Positions 31,394-42,235 of a stretch of DNA of 64,000 bases are shown here, piece by piece (within the stretch, counting starts at the first letter, position 1; each line of letters begins with the position of its first letter). Under the pieces are notes generated by a model. The model did not search any database, was not told where the DNA came from, and worked only from the letters and a program-made list of their open reading frames with translations. Made by a program: the position numbers and the translations under genes. Source of the stretch: Curvularia sp. ZM96 (Eukaryota > Ascomycota > Dothideomycetes > Pleosporales > Pleosporaceae); NCBI GenBank assembly GCA_022457065.1, contig JAJGBQ010000001.1, positions 6,634,001-6,698,000 of the forward strand. Direction: 5' to 3'.

Positions 31394-33633
31394 ATGGCTT
31401 CTGACGCACCTACGCTTCCGCCCATGGAGAGCACCGACACTTTCAATCCAGAATTCAGCGGCACATCTGACCCCCCAAAAGATGGCGCCCTCACCTCTCC
31501 AGTTGACGAGCCCGCTCCGACGTCGCCCGACCAGCGGGCTGCTCCCCAGGATGCGCATACCCAGCAGCGGGTCCACGAGATCCTGCACTCGGACGTGGGC
31601 GTTGCAACGCTACTAAATCGCCTCAAGGCCAGCGTTGCGAGCGCCAGGGTCAGTGGACATCTACTTGAGTTATACAGCACACCCCGCTCACATACGTGGT
31701 AGGACTTCGCCGGCTTTCTAAAGCGCCGAGGCGCCCTCGAAGAAGAGCACGCAGGCAGCCTCAAGAAACTCAGTCGCATGACCCTTGACGGCGTGCGCAA
31801 ACCCGATACACGGCACGAGAGCTATCAGACGCAGTTTGAGCAGGTCCTCCATGCGAACGAGCGCATCGCCGACAATGGTACCCAATTCGGGCTCGCCCTG
31901 CACGCCATGCACGAGAACCTCTTGCAGCTGGCCAACAAGATGGACGGCAACCGCAAAACCTGGAAGCAACAGGGGCTGTCTGCTGAGAACAAGGTGCAAG
32001 AGGCCGAACGGCTGGCGGAGAAGGCAAAGGCCAAGTACGACCAGTTAGCCGAAGATCTCGACCGGGTCAAGACGGGTGACACTGGCGCAGGCAGGAAGTT
32101 TGGTCTGAAAGGTCCCAAGTCAGCGGCTCAGCATGAGGAGGATCTCCAGCGCAAGACACAGGCGGCAGATCAGGATTATTCCAGCAAGGTGCAGACGGCG
32201 CAGGACTTGCGCAAAGAGCTTGTAGCGACTCTGCGACCCCAGGCCGTCTCTGCACTACTGGACCTGATCAAGGAAACTGATGCCGCGCTGACCATGGAGA
32301 TGCAGAAATTTGGTAAGTCTGTGACCTCTTGATCAAAGACCCAGCTCACATAGTCCCAGCCTCGTTCAACGAGAAGCTTGTGGTCAACAACGGTCAGGTT
32401 GTCACACCACAGCCGCTCAAGGGCAGCACTGCTCACCCTCCACCCAGCATCAACCAGCTCATCTACCAGATCAACAACGAGCGAGACTTTGAGGAATTTG
32501 TCTTGAGCCAGGGATCCAAGGCGCCCATGTCCAAATCGGAGCTTCAGTATGTCAAGCATCCAACCCAGTCACAGACGCGGTCGCATCCAGCAGTACCAAC
32601 TGGGAACGGTCGTCCCTCGATGCAGCTGCAGAGTCAGCCGCCGCCGCCGACCTTCTCCATGCCGCAATCGGATCCCAACCCTACTTCGCCCTTGCAGCCA
32701 ACCATTACACATGTCGAATCCTCACAGCAGCCTTCATTCGGGTCTTTCTCACAACCACCACCTCTCTCTATGCCACAGCAGCCACAGCAGCCTCAGCCGG
32801 CGCCATATCCCACTGATCCGTACTCACCTACAACTCAGAAGCCCTACCCACAAGCTGATTATCCGCGTGGACCGGCTGGTCAGGCCACAGCACAGCAGAC
32901 TAGCGGCGTGCTCTATAACAGTAGCCAGCCTCCCGTCAATCCTGTCTTTGGTGTCACTCTGGAAGAACTTTTCCGTCGAGATGGCTCGCCCGTACCCATG
33001 GTGGTCTATCAGTGCATTCAGGCGGTCGATCTCTATGGACTGGAGGTAGAGGGAATCTATCGTATTCCAGGAACCTCGTCGCATATCCAGCAGATGAAGG
33101 CTTTGTTTGACAGTGGTATGTTGTATGAAAAGTCACATTGGTCGGTCAAACTAACACCGACTAGATGCGTCCCAGGTTGATTTCCGGAACCCAGAATCCT
33201 TCCAGCACGACGTGAATAGTGTCGCAGGCTTGCTGAAGCAGTTCTTCCGTGAGCTTCCCGACCCGCTTCTTACACGCGAATTCTACGGCAAGTACATCGA
33301 CGCGGCACGAATTGACGACGATACAATGCGCCGAGACTCGATGCATGCTCTGATCAATGCTTTGCCTGACCCGAACTATGCGACCCTCCGCGCGCTTGTT
33401 CTGCATCTGTATCGGGTGCAACAATCCTCGGAGATTAATCGTATGAGCACTGCGAATCTGGCCATTTGTTGGGCGTAAGTGAGACCAGTCGAACCATGCC
33501 ACGTCAACTAACTTTATACAGACCGTCTATCATGGGCCCTCACAAAGGCAACAACATGGCCGACGCCGGACTGCAAGCCCGTGTCATCATAACCATACTA
33601 GACAACGCACTTCAGATATTCGACGAGGACTAA
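31394..33633 (+). CDS. GAP1: GAP1, F-BAR and RhoGAP domain protein (Rgd1-like), 682 aa
   Basis: Exons are 31394-31648, 31703-32312, 32354-33115, 33165-33474 and 33522-33633. The second acceptor may be 6 nt further on (32359), giving FASFNEKLV. The protein stimulates GTP hydrolysis by Rho-family GTPases at curved membranes. The F-BAR region covers residues about 50-290: DFAGFLKRRGALEEEHAGSLKKL, then a long coiled coil. A Gln/Pro/Ser-rich linker spans 300-480. The RhoGAP domain runs from about 485 to the end, with the arginine finger in EGIYRIPGTSS, KQFFRELPDPLLT and MSTANLAICWAPSIMG. An upstream in-frame ATG at 31370 would add 8 residues. It is divergent from ORF1 with 224 bp between starts. 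GAP1 is the outer MAT flank in Pleosporales. Confidence 0.93.
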
Positions 33634-34329
33634 ACAAGCTGGGGCGTATCGGATCGCTAATCTCATTGAGATGTGTGCCTTGCAGCAGGCGCCATTGGTC
33701 GTACAGAGTCGTACCCGACGGCTGTCCGCTGCCTTTGGCCCTTGCAGATGCCGCATGCCCTAAGCATGAGGTAGTATGGCTAGTATGCTGGGGCAGTGCA
33801 TAAACTGTTTCTCAGCTGTGAGTAAGTGACCAGGGATCTTTAATGTTAGTGGACATTGGTAGACTCCACGGTGTGCTGGACAATCCCTCAGTGAGGAGAG
33901 AGGTCGGCGACACCAGCACTGAGTCCGAAGAGAGCTTGCGAATGGGTCTGAGAAACTATCAGTAGTAGATAGTGTGATATCGTGCACTGTGAGCAATCCA
34001 ATGAACAAGATGATTGCGTACGGCCCAACCTCACCTGTCGTACAGCAATTTCTAACCTCCTTTTGCGTATCGGCCGACGAGGTAATGTACAGTGCAGCGG
34101 TACCAGAGCATTACGTAGGTGGAAGTGGAGACGTCGTCTATAGTGGGGCGCACTTACCCCAGTGTCCCGGGCACGCTAGCTAGCGCGACAGGGAGAGCTG
34201 GGGGGTAATGAGGGGAAGCTCCAGGCCAGCCCTGGGACCCAAGTACGCCCACGCCGCTTCACATACACGCTGACATCAACGATTTCGCCGTTGATCCCAA
34301 TCCTGGCCTCCTTCTCTACCCTCAACACC
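33634..34329. other. Intergenic region, GAP1 to NIPSNAP gene
   Basis: About 700 bp with the GAP1 3' end and the promoter of the next gene. No gene or repeat was recognised. Confidence 0.5.
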
Positions 34330-35459
34330 ATGCTCTCACGTCGTGCTTGTGCAAGCGTGCGCGGCAGGCTCCTCCCGCAATCGGTTCCGACGGTCCGCAC
34401 GCGAGCTTTTGGTGCTGCCGCTGCGACACAGAGTCCAGTGCGGGCTCCTTCGCTGGCCGACATCACGCCAGATAGCGCTGCGAGCTTCAATGAGAAGCAG
34501 AAGAAGTTTCGCGATGGCCTGATAGCAGCTCAGAAGAAAAAGGAGCAGGACGAGAGTACGTCATAAACCCCTCGGCAGCAAATTGACCCCATGAACACTA
34601 ACACGAGTTTGTAGAAGAGGCTCGCGCCCGGGAGCAAGAGAATGCCAAAAAGAAGGGCGGTGCGCTGTCATCGCTCATCTACGGTACACCCGAAGGCCGC
34701 GAGCTCGACAAGGACATTGAGCGCAGCTTCTCTCAGGTCCTGGCCCGCGGCAAGTACGTTCATTCGATTGTCTTCCACGAGGTGAAGCAGGAGAACCTCG
34801 AGGAGTATACCGAATTGGTTGGAAACTGGTACCCCAAGATGGCGTCTATTCCCGAGAACAAGGTCCATTTGGTAGGCAGCTGGAGGACTGAAGTCGGCGA
34901 CTGCAATACCTTTGGTAGCGTTCCCCACCTCTCCCATGCCTGCCGTCTCGTTCCTCATTAATCATGTGACACAGTCCACATCTGGGAGTACCAACGATAC
35001 GAAGGATACCACGAGTCGCTACACAACATCCAGTCCCACCCCGAGTTTCCCGAATTCGATAACAGACTCAAGAAGTTGATCTACAGCAAGCGCAACTCTC
35101 TCATGCAGGAATTCTCATTCTGGCCGACTACACCTCCACGCCAGCTTGGCGGCATCTTCGAACTACGCTCGTATACACTACACCCGGGCAATCTGTTAGA
35201 GTGGGAGACCCATTGGCGACGTGGATTGAAAGCTCGGCGAGAGGTCATGGAGGGCGTCGGTGCTTGGTTTGTCCAGATCGGTGACCTGAACACAGTACAC
35301 CATCTATGGCAATTTGCCAATCTCGAGGAGCGCAAGATTCGTCGCGAACAGAGCTGGAGCGTCGAAGGATGGGGCGAGACGGTACACAAGACAGTGCCGC
35401 TCATTCAGACCATGAAGAGCCGCATCCTTGTTCCATGTGCCTGGAGCCCCGTCGCTTGA
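34330..35459 (+). CDS. NIPSNAP family mitochondrial protein, 336 aa
   Basis: Exons are 34330-34555, 34615-34914 and 34975-35459. Both introns are about 60 nt with phases that close. The N-terminus (MLSRRACASVRGRLLP...RTRAFG) is Arg-rich without acids, a likely mitochondrial presequence. A charged coiled-coil segment (KQKKFRDGLIAAQKKKEQDE) precedes two ferredoxin-like NIPSNAP halves: YVHSIVFHEVKQENLEEYTELV...VHLVGSWRTEVGDCNTF-VHIWEYQ in the first, and GGIFELRSYTLHPGNLLEWETHW...TVHHLWQFANLEERKIRRE in the second. Animal NIPSNAPs are linked to mitophagy signalling; the fungal role is unclear. The ATG at 34330 is the first in the frame; the frame extends upstream without an earlier ATG. Confidence 0.9.
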
Positions 35460-35960
35460 TTTTCGCGTGAGGAAAGCCAGGCAGTGCTTGGATCTCAGTA
35501 TTTACACAACCAGGGTGCGATGCTTGGGGAGAAGGTAAGGCACGCGCTTTTACATATCGAAGAATTACTCTGCACGGGGTCCGTAAGGGCCAAGGTCTGC
35601 TGAGTCGGTAAATTGGTCGAGGTGCTACTTTATTGCAGGATTGCAGGAGAGTATGACAGCTAGGTATACCAATACTATGATGTATCATGAAGATATTTTG
35701 GTCAACAATTGGACCCGCTCGATCTCAAGTAACAACGAAAATGGGCCTGTCAATGGACCAGACTCCCTGTCCGGGTTTCGCACTAAGAAAAAGCAGCAGG
35801 AAACAGGTCAAAGAGGCGGGGTACGTCATACGTCCAACCAAAGCACGGGCCACTTCTTTCACACACACACACACACACAAACAACACAGAGCTTACACAC
35901 TTCACGACAACACGACAACGATTACTGGTACCGTCTTGGCTCAAGGCGACTCGCTTCACC
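35460..35960. other. Intergenic region and promoter of the phosphotransferase gene
   Basis: About 500 bp. It contains a CA microsatellite (listed separately) about 80 bp before the start codon, followed by a CA-rich leader (35880-35930). Otherwise nothing is recognised. Confidence 0.5.
35860..35879. repeat. CA dinucleotide microsatellite
   Basis: About ten CA units, within the presumed promoter or leader of the phosphotransferase gene. Confidence 0.9.
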
Positions 35961-37445
35961 ATGGTATACATTCGACAGGACAAGCTGCCCAAGCTCAAGG
36001 AGTACAAATACTCTGGCGTTGATCACAGCCTACTCTCGCAATATGTGCTAAAACCCTTCTACACCCACGTGGTGATCAAATGTTTTCCTATGTGGATGGC
36101 GTAAGTATTGTCAAATGCTGAACCCCTACAATGCTAACTGTCTTCAGGCCAAATCTTGTAAGTCTGATGTTTCTAGAACCCTGATCCGCTTTCCAAAAGC
36201 CATCCAACCCCACCACAGCCATGAATTTCTTGTACTAGTACTTACACAACAATACAGATTACACTTTCCGGCTTTGGTTTCGTGGTTGCAAACTTTCTCA
36301 CTATGCTCTGGTACACACCGACACTAGATCAAGACTGCCCGCCGTGGGTGTACGTTAGCTGGGCTGTTGGTCTTTTCCTCTACCAAACATTTGACGCTGT
36401 AGACGGAAGCCAAGCCCGCAGGACTCGTCAGAGTGGCCCTCTTGGCGAGTTGTTTGACCATGGAGTTGACGCAATCAACACCACGTTGGAGGTGTTGCTC
36501 TTTTCTGCAGCCATGAATCTAGGTCAGGGGTGGAAGACGGTTCTTACGCTTTTTGCCTGTAAGCGTCATGTGTGATTCTGGGATTGCGAGAGCTTTTTGT
36601 TGACCACTGCAGCATCGTTGACGTTTTATGTCCAAACTTGGGATGAGTACCACACGCATACCCTGACCCTGGGCATCATCTCTGGGCCAGTGGAAGGTAT
36701 CATTACCTTGTGTATTGTGTACGCCCTCACAGCCTACCTTGGCGGTGGCAGCTTCTGGCAACGCTCCATGCTCGAGAGTCTAGGCATCAAGCAGTATGAG
36801 TTCATTCACCCGGTTTTGTACAAGATGGCATGGAATGAATGGTACATGGTTTACGGAGGAATCGTGCTGGTCTTTAACACTATCTCAAGGTACGCAAGGC
36901 CTTCCAGGTGACAATGTCCATACTAACAGTACGATAGCGCCTTGAACGTCATGAAAGCGCGCCGCGCCCGTGGTCAAAAGACGCGTGTTGCCCTGCTTGG
37001 ACTTCTCACCTTTGCAGCTGCCTGGGTCCTGATTCCCGCCTACCTGTACCTCCAGCCCATCATCCTGCACCACCACCTGGTACCCTTCGTTTTCTACGCC
37101 GGTCTGATCAACGCCTATTCCGTCGGACGCATGATCATTTCTCACCTCACCAAATCGCGCTTCCCAAGAGGCAACGTCCTCATCTATCCTCTCATCTACG
37201 GCGTTATCGACTCTCTCGGTCCATTCCTGCAGGAGCACGTCGGTTTTGGTTGGCCAAGTGCCCTGGGCAACGACGTGTATCAAGTCGCGTTCGTCTTCAT
37301 GTGCCTCGGACTTGCAGTTGGAGTCCACGGAAGCTTTATTGTCGACGTCATCTGGACTATTTGCGATTACCTGGATATCTGGTGTCTTACAATCAAGTAC
37401 CCGTATCAGCCTGTGGAGGAGAACATGGAGAGGAAGAGTCAGTGA
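35961..37445 (+). CDS. sn-1,2-diacylglycerol choline/ethanolamine phosphotransferase, 411 aa
   Basis: Exons are 35961-36100, 36148-36157 (10 nt), 36258-36558, 36613-36889 and 36938-37445. The enzyme transfers phosphocholine or phosphoethanolamine from the CDP-alcohol to diacylglycerol (Kennedy pathway, ER/Golgi). The catalytic CDP-alcohol phosphotransferase motif D-G-x2-A-R-x8-G-x3-D-x3-D is intact at about residues 99-121 (DGSQARRTRQSGPLGELFDHGVD in three parts). About seven to eight hydrophobic helices follow, as expected for Cpt1/Ept1. The 10-nt second exon encodes the rest of Ala plus Pro-Asn-Leu and is required: it reconstitutes WMAPNLITLSG, conserved in the family, and keeps phase. Whether choline or ethanolamine is preferred cannot be told. 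Confidence 0.93.
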
Positions 37446-38921
37446 GAAGGTGGTGGGGTTTTGTATGTTGTAGACGGATAAAGTGGATATGCGATAAAAT
37501 ATATTTGTCTATCAGAGTGATTTACTGGGACAACTTGGATGATGACAGCGAGCTCGAATGTGAATGGTTTGTATTTGCTGCTGGATGCGTTGCCTGCGAG
37601 GGATACTGTTCCTTCTTGTCACATGCAATCGTCCTGCCGCGCCAAGCCTTTCGTGATCTGAGCAAAAGATGAAAACATACGACAGCAGGGATTCGCCAGT
37701 GGTCACCGACCTAACTACTAGTCCGCCAGTCTTTAGCGGAAAATCTTTAGATAATAGCGAATATTTCGCAACCAAGTCATATCAATCACTGATCCTGATC
37801 ATATGATCAGGTATGAGAACTAGTCTGGTCTAGGCTAGAGCAAGTAGAAGTATCAGTATATGTCTCGCCCGACTAGAAAGATTAAGCGGATTTGATCAGT
37901 CCTCTCGATATGATTTTGAGTTGTCTAAGGTTCGCTAGCTCCTATGAATAAATACTAAGAATCTATAAAACAGCTATATGGAAAGACCTGCACTTTTAAT
38001 AGCTAATTTAGATCTATCTTAGATATCTTGGATCTCTGGTCCACGGCTACTTACGGGGTTCTGGTTCCGTGTCGTTATACTAGAAGGTTCGATAGTGCTG
38101 TGACTCTGTAATAGCACTAGAGTAGATGACCAGCTATGTTAGCTTGTTACTATATATACGGCTCGATATACGGGACTGCGGTATGAACGACATCGTTTAA
38201 TGATAACGGAAGCGGGAGCCTGGAAAAACGTGCCATGCGCGTATGAGTTGATACCTCGGCTGTAATACGGCTATCATCTGACCGCATATCAACCAATGAG
38301 AAGGTATAACTATATAGTTTGCTTACTCCGAACTTATCTTAGAGTGTTGTTATATGAAGTAGCAACAAACGAACGATATGCCGATTGGACGTTCGGATGA
38401 CAGCTGCATAGCCAAATGACTAAGCATAATAACTGTATTGATCACGGCAAACCACAATACGACCATCTAATGGCGTTCAATGCGAAGAAAGAATATCGCC
38501 TACACAAATTAGTATAAAAGAACCGTTATGAAATGCGAATAATCAGGGGTTTCAAAGCTTCAGTACACCATACTAGGTATTTTGTATAGTAACAAAACTA
38601 GTAAGTGTAGAGGCATATAAGCCGGTCAGAATTATCTCCGGAAAAGTCTACATCGTTGAAGCACCTTGCTACAAGGTACACTCCGTATCGTGCCCTGCAA
38701 GTTTCGGCATATCAGAACAGTTTTTAGTTAGTCTTTACTCCGTATTCATCGCCAGTATCGGTCGTACCAGGGTTACTTGTGCCGAAGAAATGCGGTCTGG
38801 CCATCGAGTTAAGCATAAATAGAGCTGTGTTTCCACACCATTCACAACAAGCTCCACCATTATATCATACCTTTAAGCAAATTTACAACTCTAAGTTCCA
38901 AGAAACGTTGAGAGCGTAAAA
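37446..38921. other. Gene-poor, comparatively AT-rich island
   Basis: No open frame of useful length is present on either strand between about 37,780 and 39,460, unlike the rest of the window. TA-rich text (atagcg, gatatatc, tatatatacg) is frequent. This is the look of repeat sequence altered by repeat-induced point mutation (RIP), but no terminal repeats were identified. It ends in the promoter of the broken small secreted-protein gene. Confidence 0.55.
38814..38822 (+). promoter_or_regulatory. Candidate TATA box of the broken secreted-protein gene
   Basis: CATAAATAG about 100 bp before the ATG at 38922, followed by a C/A-rich leader. This spacing is common in fungal genes and suggests a former working promoter. 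Confidence 0.4.
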
Positions 38922-39302
38922 ATGAAGTTTACTATCAGTCTTGCTGTCATTACGCTAGCGGCTTGCGCATTAGCGTAGGATGTTCCACCACCTAACTGGA
39001 ATTGTGACTATTGTCACGACGTAGGCGTAGCTCTCACGTGCAACAACCCGAGTCGCCCTTATGCCCGCCAAGCTAGTGTGAGTATTATACCGTCCTACAA
39101 TAAGATAACACATCAACTATGAAAAAAGAACTGGAAGGTTGCAAGGAATTAGAAAAGAGCAAAATGACATACTTAGCTAAAGTTGATCACCAGACTAACA
39201 CTTATACAGACTAGCTGTAGAGCTTGCTGCGCGGTACCTGGAGCGAGGCGTTCAAGAGGCCAAAACAGGAGACTATACGACGAAAACATGGATAGCATTT
39301 AA
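38922..39302 (+). pseudogene. Broken gene for a small cysteine-rich secreted protein
   Basis: An ATG at 38922 begins an 18-residue signal-peptide-like sequence (Lys2, hydrophobic core, ALA at the end). Codon 19, at 38976-38978, is TAG. Beyond it the same frame stays open to 39077 and encodes a Pro/Asn/Cys-rich segment. A 132-nt intron is then suggested: GTGAGT at 39078, a CTAAC branch and ATACAG ending at 39209. A second in-frame exon ends at TAA 39302. The part after the signal would hold six cysteines, including a CC pair, in a product of about 80 codons. CAG to TAG is a CpA to TpA change, as RIP makes. Small size, secretion signal and cysteines resemble fungal effectors, but no family was recognised. 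Alternative: an intron from 38975 to 39024 removes the TAG but leads quickly to another stop and no cysteine pattern. Confidence 0.5.
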
Positions 39303-39648
39303 AAGTAGGTAGACCGTTGATACCGAGATAAAACAATCGGATGAACAAGGCTGACTATCTCACTCTTCAGGTAAATAGAATGGAGTCAATTTTATTGTGG
39401 TTTACTGCACAGCTAAAATTCGTGCGCGCAAATATTGAGTCGGTTTCTTTGCTCTTTGCTGTCATGGGCCGAGAGGCCTAGCTGACGAGTACGCATTCGT
39501 CTGTTGTACAGAAGAAAAAAAATAGTAAAGAAGAAGAACAATATATACCGTAAATGTCTCGCCTGTATACTTGTTACAACTACGCGTTAAAAGTTTTGCA
39601 AGTGGAGCTACTCTACTAAACCTCCACCACCCGCCATCAATATTCTGA

Positions 39649-40110
39649 ATGCCTCCCACCAATGCTACACCGCACCAACTCGCACGTGAGATGTCCCAAA
39701 ATGGTCGCCGTCGCCCAAATATGACAATAGAGGAGCGAAATATCGCGATCGGCATGTTAGCTGGTGGTTGTAGTGCGACCGAAGTGGTTGATAGATTCTC
39801 GCAAGCTACCTCCACTATCACCTGCCTCCATCAAAAGTATAACACCACCACTACGACTGCGGATGAACCTCACAGCGGCCGACTAAAGATACTTTTGTAG
39901 CATTAGAAGAAGCTTGTCTATCGTGCAGCACACCTAAAATTGAGTATAAACAGCTGCTTGAAGTAGCGACTACAGTGCAGCCCGATGGCACTCCTTCACC
40001 CGCCCCTAGCAAGTCTACGCTTTATCGAATGCTCTACCATCTTAATGCAGTTAATTATCGCTGCAAAAAGCGTCTAAAACTAACTCTACAATATGCCCGC
40101 AAGCGGTAGT
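39649..40110 (+). mobile_element. Tc1/mariner-like transposase remnant, frameshifted and 3'-truncated
   Basis: From the ATG at 39649 the frame reads a helix-turn-helix region typical of Tc1-like transposases (MTIEERNIAIGMLAGGCSATEVVDRF...STITCLHQKYN, then TTTADEPHSGR) and stops at 39898. Homology resumes in another frame (KKLVYRAAHLK, then after a one-base shift IEYKQLLEVATTVQPDGTPSPAPSKSTLY in two parts, then RMLYHLNAVNYRCKKRLKLTL) before a further stop near 40110. The catalytic DDE half is absent. Terminal inverted repeats were not identified. The copy is dead. It lies between the AT-rich island and the Gemin2 promoter. Confidence 0.7.
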
Positions 40111-40423
40111 ACTATACATTACTAAAGTTTTCTATAACGTGGTGGATAAGCGAGTGACGCACCTGTAAGACCAGCAGCTTACTCTCATGTACAGCTTCGC
40201 ATTGCTTCGTTTAAAAAAATTCTACGAGAATAGCAATACCCCTTATCGTGCAGACTCCATGGTCGTATGTTAGCCCAGTGCTTGGCCGGAGCCTCGGAAG
40301 CCACTCTGCTCGCCCTTGCCTTACTGGCAGCAAACGACGCTAGACCATTTTGGTCCACCTCCGTCTGCAACTCCGCATCTACGCTCCCAAAGTTTCTAGA
40401 TACTACATTATCCTATCGCCAAC

Positions 40424-42035
40424 ATGTCAGCCTCGGGGGTCAACCTGGCTGTTACCAAAGACGGCGGGACCTACAACAAGCTATCGCGCCCCGACGACTA
40501 TCTTGTATCGACACAGCCCCCTCCGCCATCCGCGTCTGCTGCAATCTCAGGTAGCAAGAGGAAGCAGGAGCACGAAAGCGCGTCGGAAACCAAGCGCGCA
40601 AAAACTGACCGGAACACTTCGCGCGCCAAGACCCGGGGACGCACCAACGATCAATTTCGGGAGCCAGGCGTGCGATCTGTACTCCCAGGACTTGAAGGGG
40701 AAGAGCAGTTAACAGACGAGTCGATCGATGAGGCAGTAGCATACCTTCGGAGCGTCAGGTGAGTATCCGAATCGCGCGCGTTTTGTGAAAGAGTTTGAGT
40801 TGTTGCTAACACCTCTGATCAGGTCTGAAGCATCAGCAATACCCACCCTTCTCGTAGCCCCAAACGACCCGTACGACACCGGCAGTGACGATGGCAACGA
40901 TGCCAGCGACTCAAACGACAAACTTGGCCTAGAAGCACAGCGTGTGGTATACAACGATGGTACCTGGGTCGCTCTGGAAAGTGAAGGCGACGGCGCGTCA
41001 GAGTACTGGGACGGAGATGCAAACGACCTCGATCCACAAGAGAGTTGCCAATGGATACTCATCCAGCGGTTCCGTTCTCTTCGCAGCAGGCTTTCTGAGA
41101 TCCGGGAGCGCAAGCAGCCCTCCAATAAAGCAACGGGCGCCAGAGAACAAGGGCGCACCGAACAGTCAAACAAGTACCAATGGGCGGAAACCATTGGCCG
41201 CGACTACCCTGCGCTGGAAGAAGTCACTCAGATGGATGAGTCAACTTTATATGTGGCGCTGCATGGCTGTGCCCTCGCACTGGATCGATCAACAGAGGTT
41301 TCTCGTCAGAAGAGCTGCTGGATTTGGACATTGCTCGCTTTGACGGGCGATTTTGGAACTTTGGATCACGAGAGAATTGGCAAGATCCGGGATCTGGGTC
41401 TTGCTGCTAGCCGACTGGCCAAGCGGCTCCATGCTAGCAGAATTCCGGAAGAGCAGTGCGCTTCAGATAGGGAGGCACATTTGAACGGAGCGTCTGGTGA
41501 AGAAAATGGGGAGCTGCCGGAGCCTACCGTTCGAAAGGAAGATAGCAACGGCATGTCAAATGCGGATAGCAATCTGGAAAGCGGAGAAGTTGCGGACGAC
41601 AATGCGGGTGATTCAGGTGCGGAAATGGTGATTTCAGATGATGAAGCAGACGCTTCGGATGCCTCAGAGAATGGAGCCCTCGAGAAAGCAAGAGCACGCC
41701 TCCTTGCGCAACTTGGGGATCGATTGGTGCAGCCAGCAGTGCCAACACCAGATTCGCTACCTGAGCCAGTTCCGGCATCAAACTTTCCGCTGCTTTCGCG
41801 AGCCGAGGCCGAAAGACAGCGACAAGAAATACGCAACAACAAACCTCAAAAAGAAGATGTTGTGCATGCTTCAGTCTCCACTTCTAAACCAGTGCACACC
41901 AAGCGAAGCGTGCCAGAGAGCACACCCTTAACCGAGAGTGAACTGGAAACCAAGGCTGCAATCGACATGATTTTGACGGTAGTAGCCGAGTGTTATGGAC
42001 AGAGAGACTTGCTCGAGTTCCGAGGAGCGTGGTGA
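40424..42035 (+). CDS. Gemin2/SIP1-like SMN-complex protein, 515 aa
   Basis: Exons are 40424-40758 and 40823-42035. The 64-nt intron has GTGAGT, GCTAAC and CAG. Gemin2 (SIP1; Brr1 in yeast) helps assemble the Sm ring on spliceosomal snRNAs. The assignment rests on QESCQWILIQRF near residue 195 and on the conserved core DESTLYVALHGCALALD, SCWIWTLLALTGDFGTLDHERIGKIRDLGLAASRLAKRL. The N-terminal 100 residues are basic and disordered. The C-terminal 200 residues are acidic and disordered, then end in a helix ETKAAIDMILTVVAECYGQRDLLEFR. This is longer than the animal protein (about 280 aa) but typical for Pezizomycotina with such tails. It is 200 bp upstream of the histidyl-tRNA synthetase gene on the same strand. 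Confidence 0.75.
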
Positions 42036-42235
42036 GGGCGTGAAGAACACTAGATACCCCTACGATAGATAGTAGCAAATAATACTAATAGACCGCGTCT
42101 CTGCAGCGCAGCCATGGATTGCACCAGTGGGCTGTGACGTAGATAAGCACGGGCCATTTTGCGAATTGAGACGAATGAATCTTTTGCACCGGCGCGCTTG
42201 CTCTTGGGCCATTGAGTCACTTTTATTTCCAGCCC

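Noticed and set aside
35860..35879. The CA tract as a functional regulatory element
   Set aside because: It is a plain microsatellite; its position near a promoter alone does not show function.
38975..39030. An alternative intron that would splice out the TAG of the small secreted-protein gene
   Set aside because: GTAGGA...CTAAC...GTAG is possible, but the resulting frame meets a stop within about 17 codons and loses the cysteine pattern.
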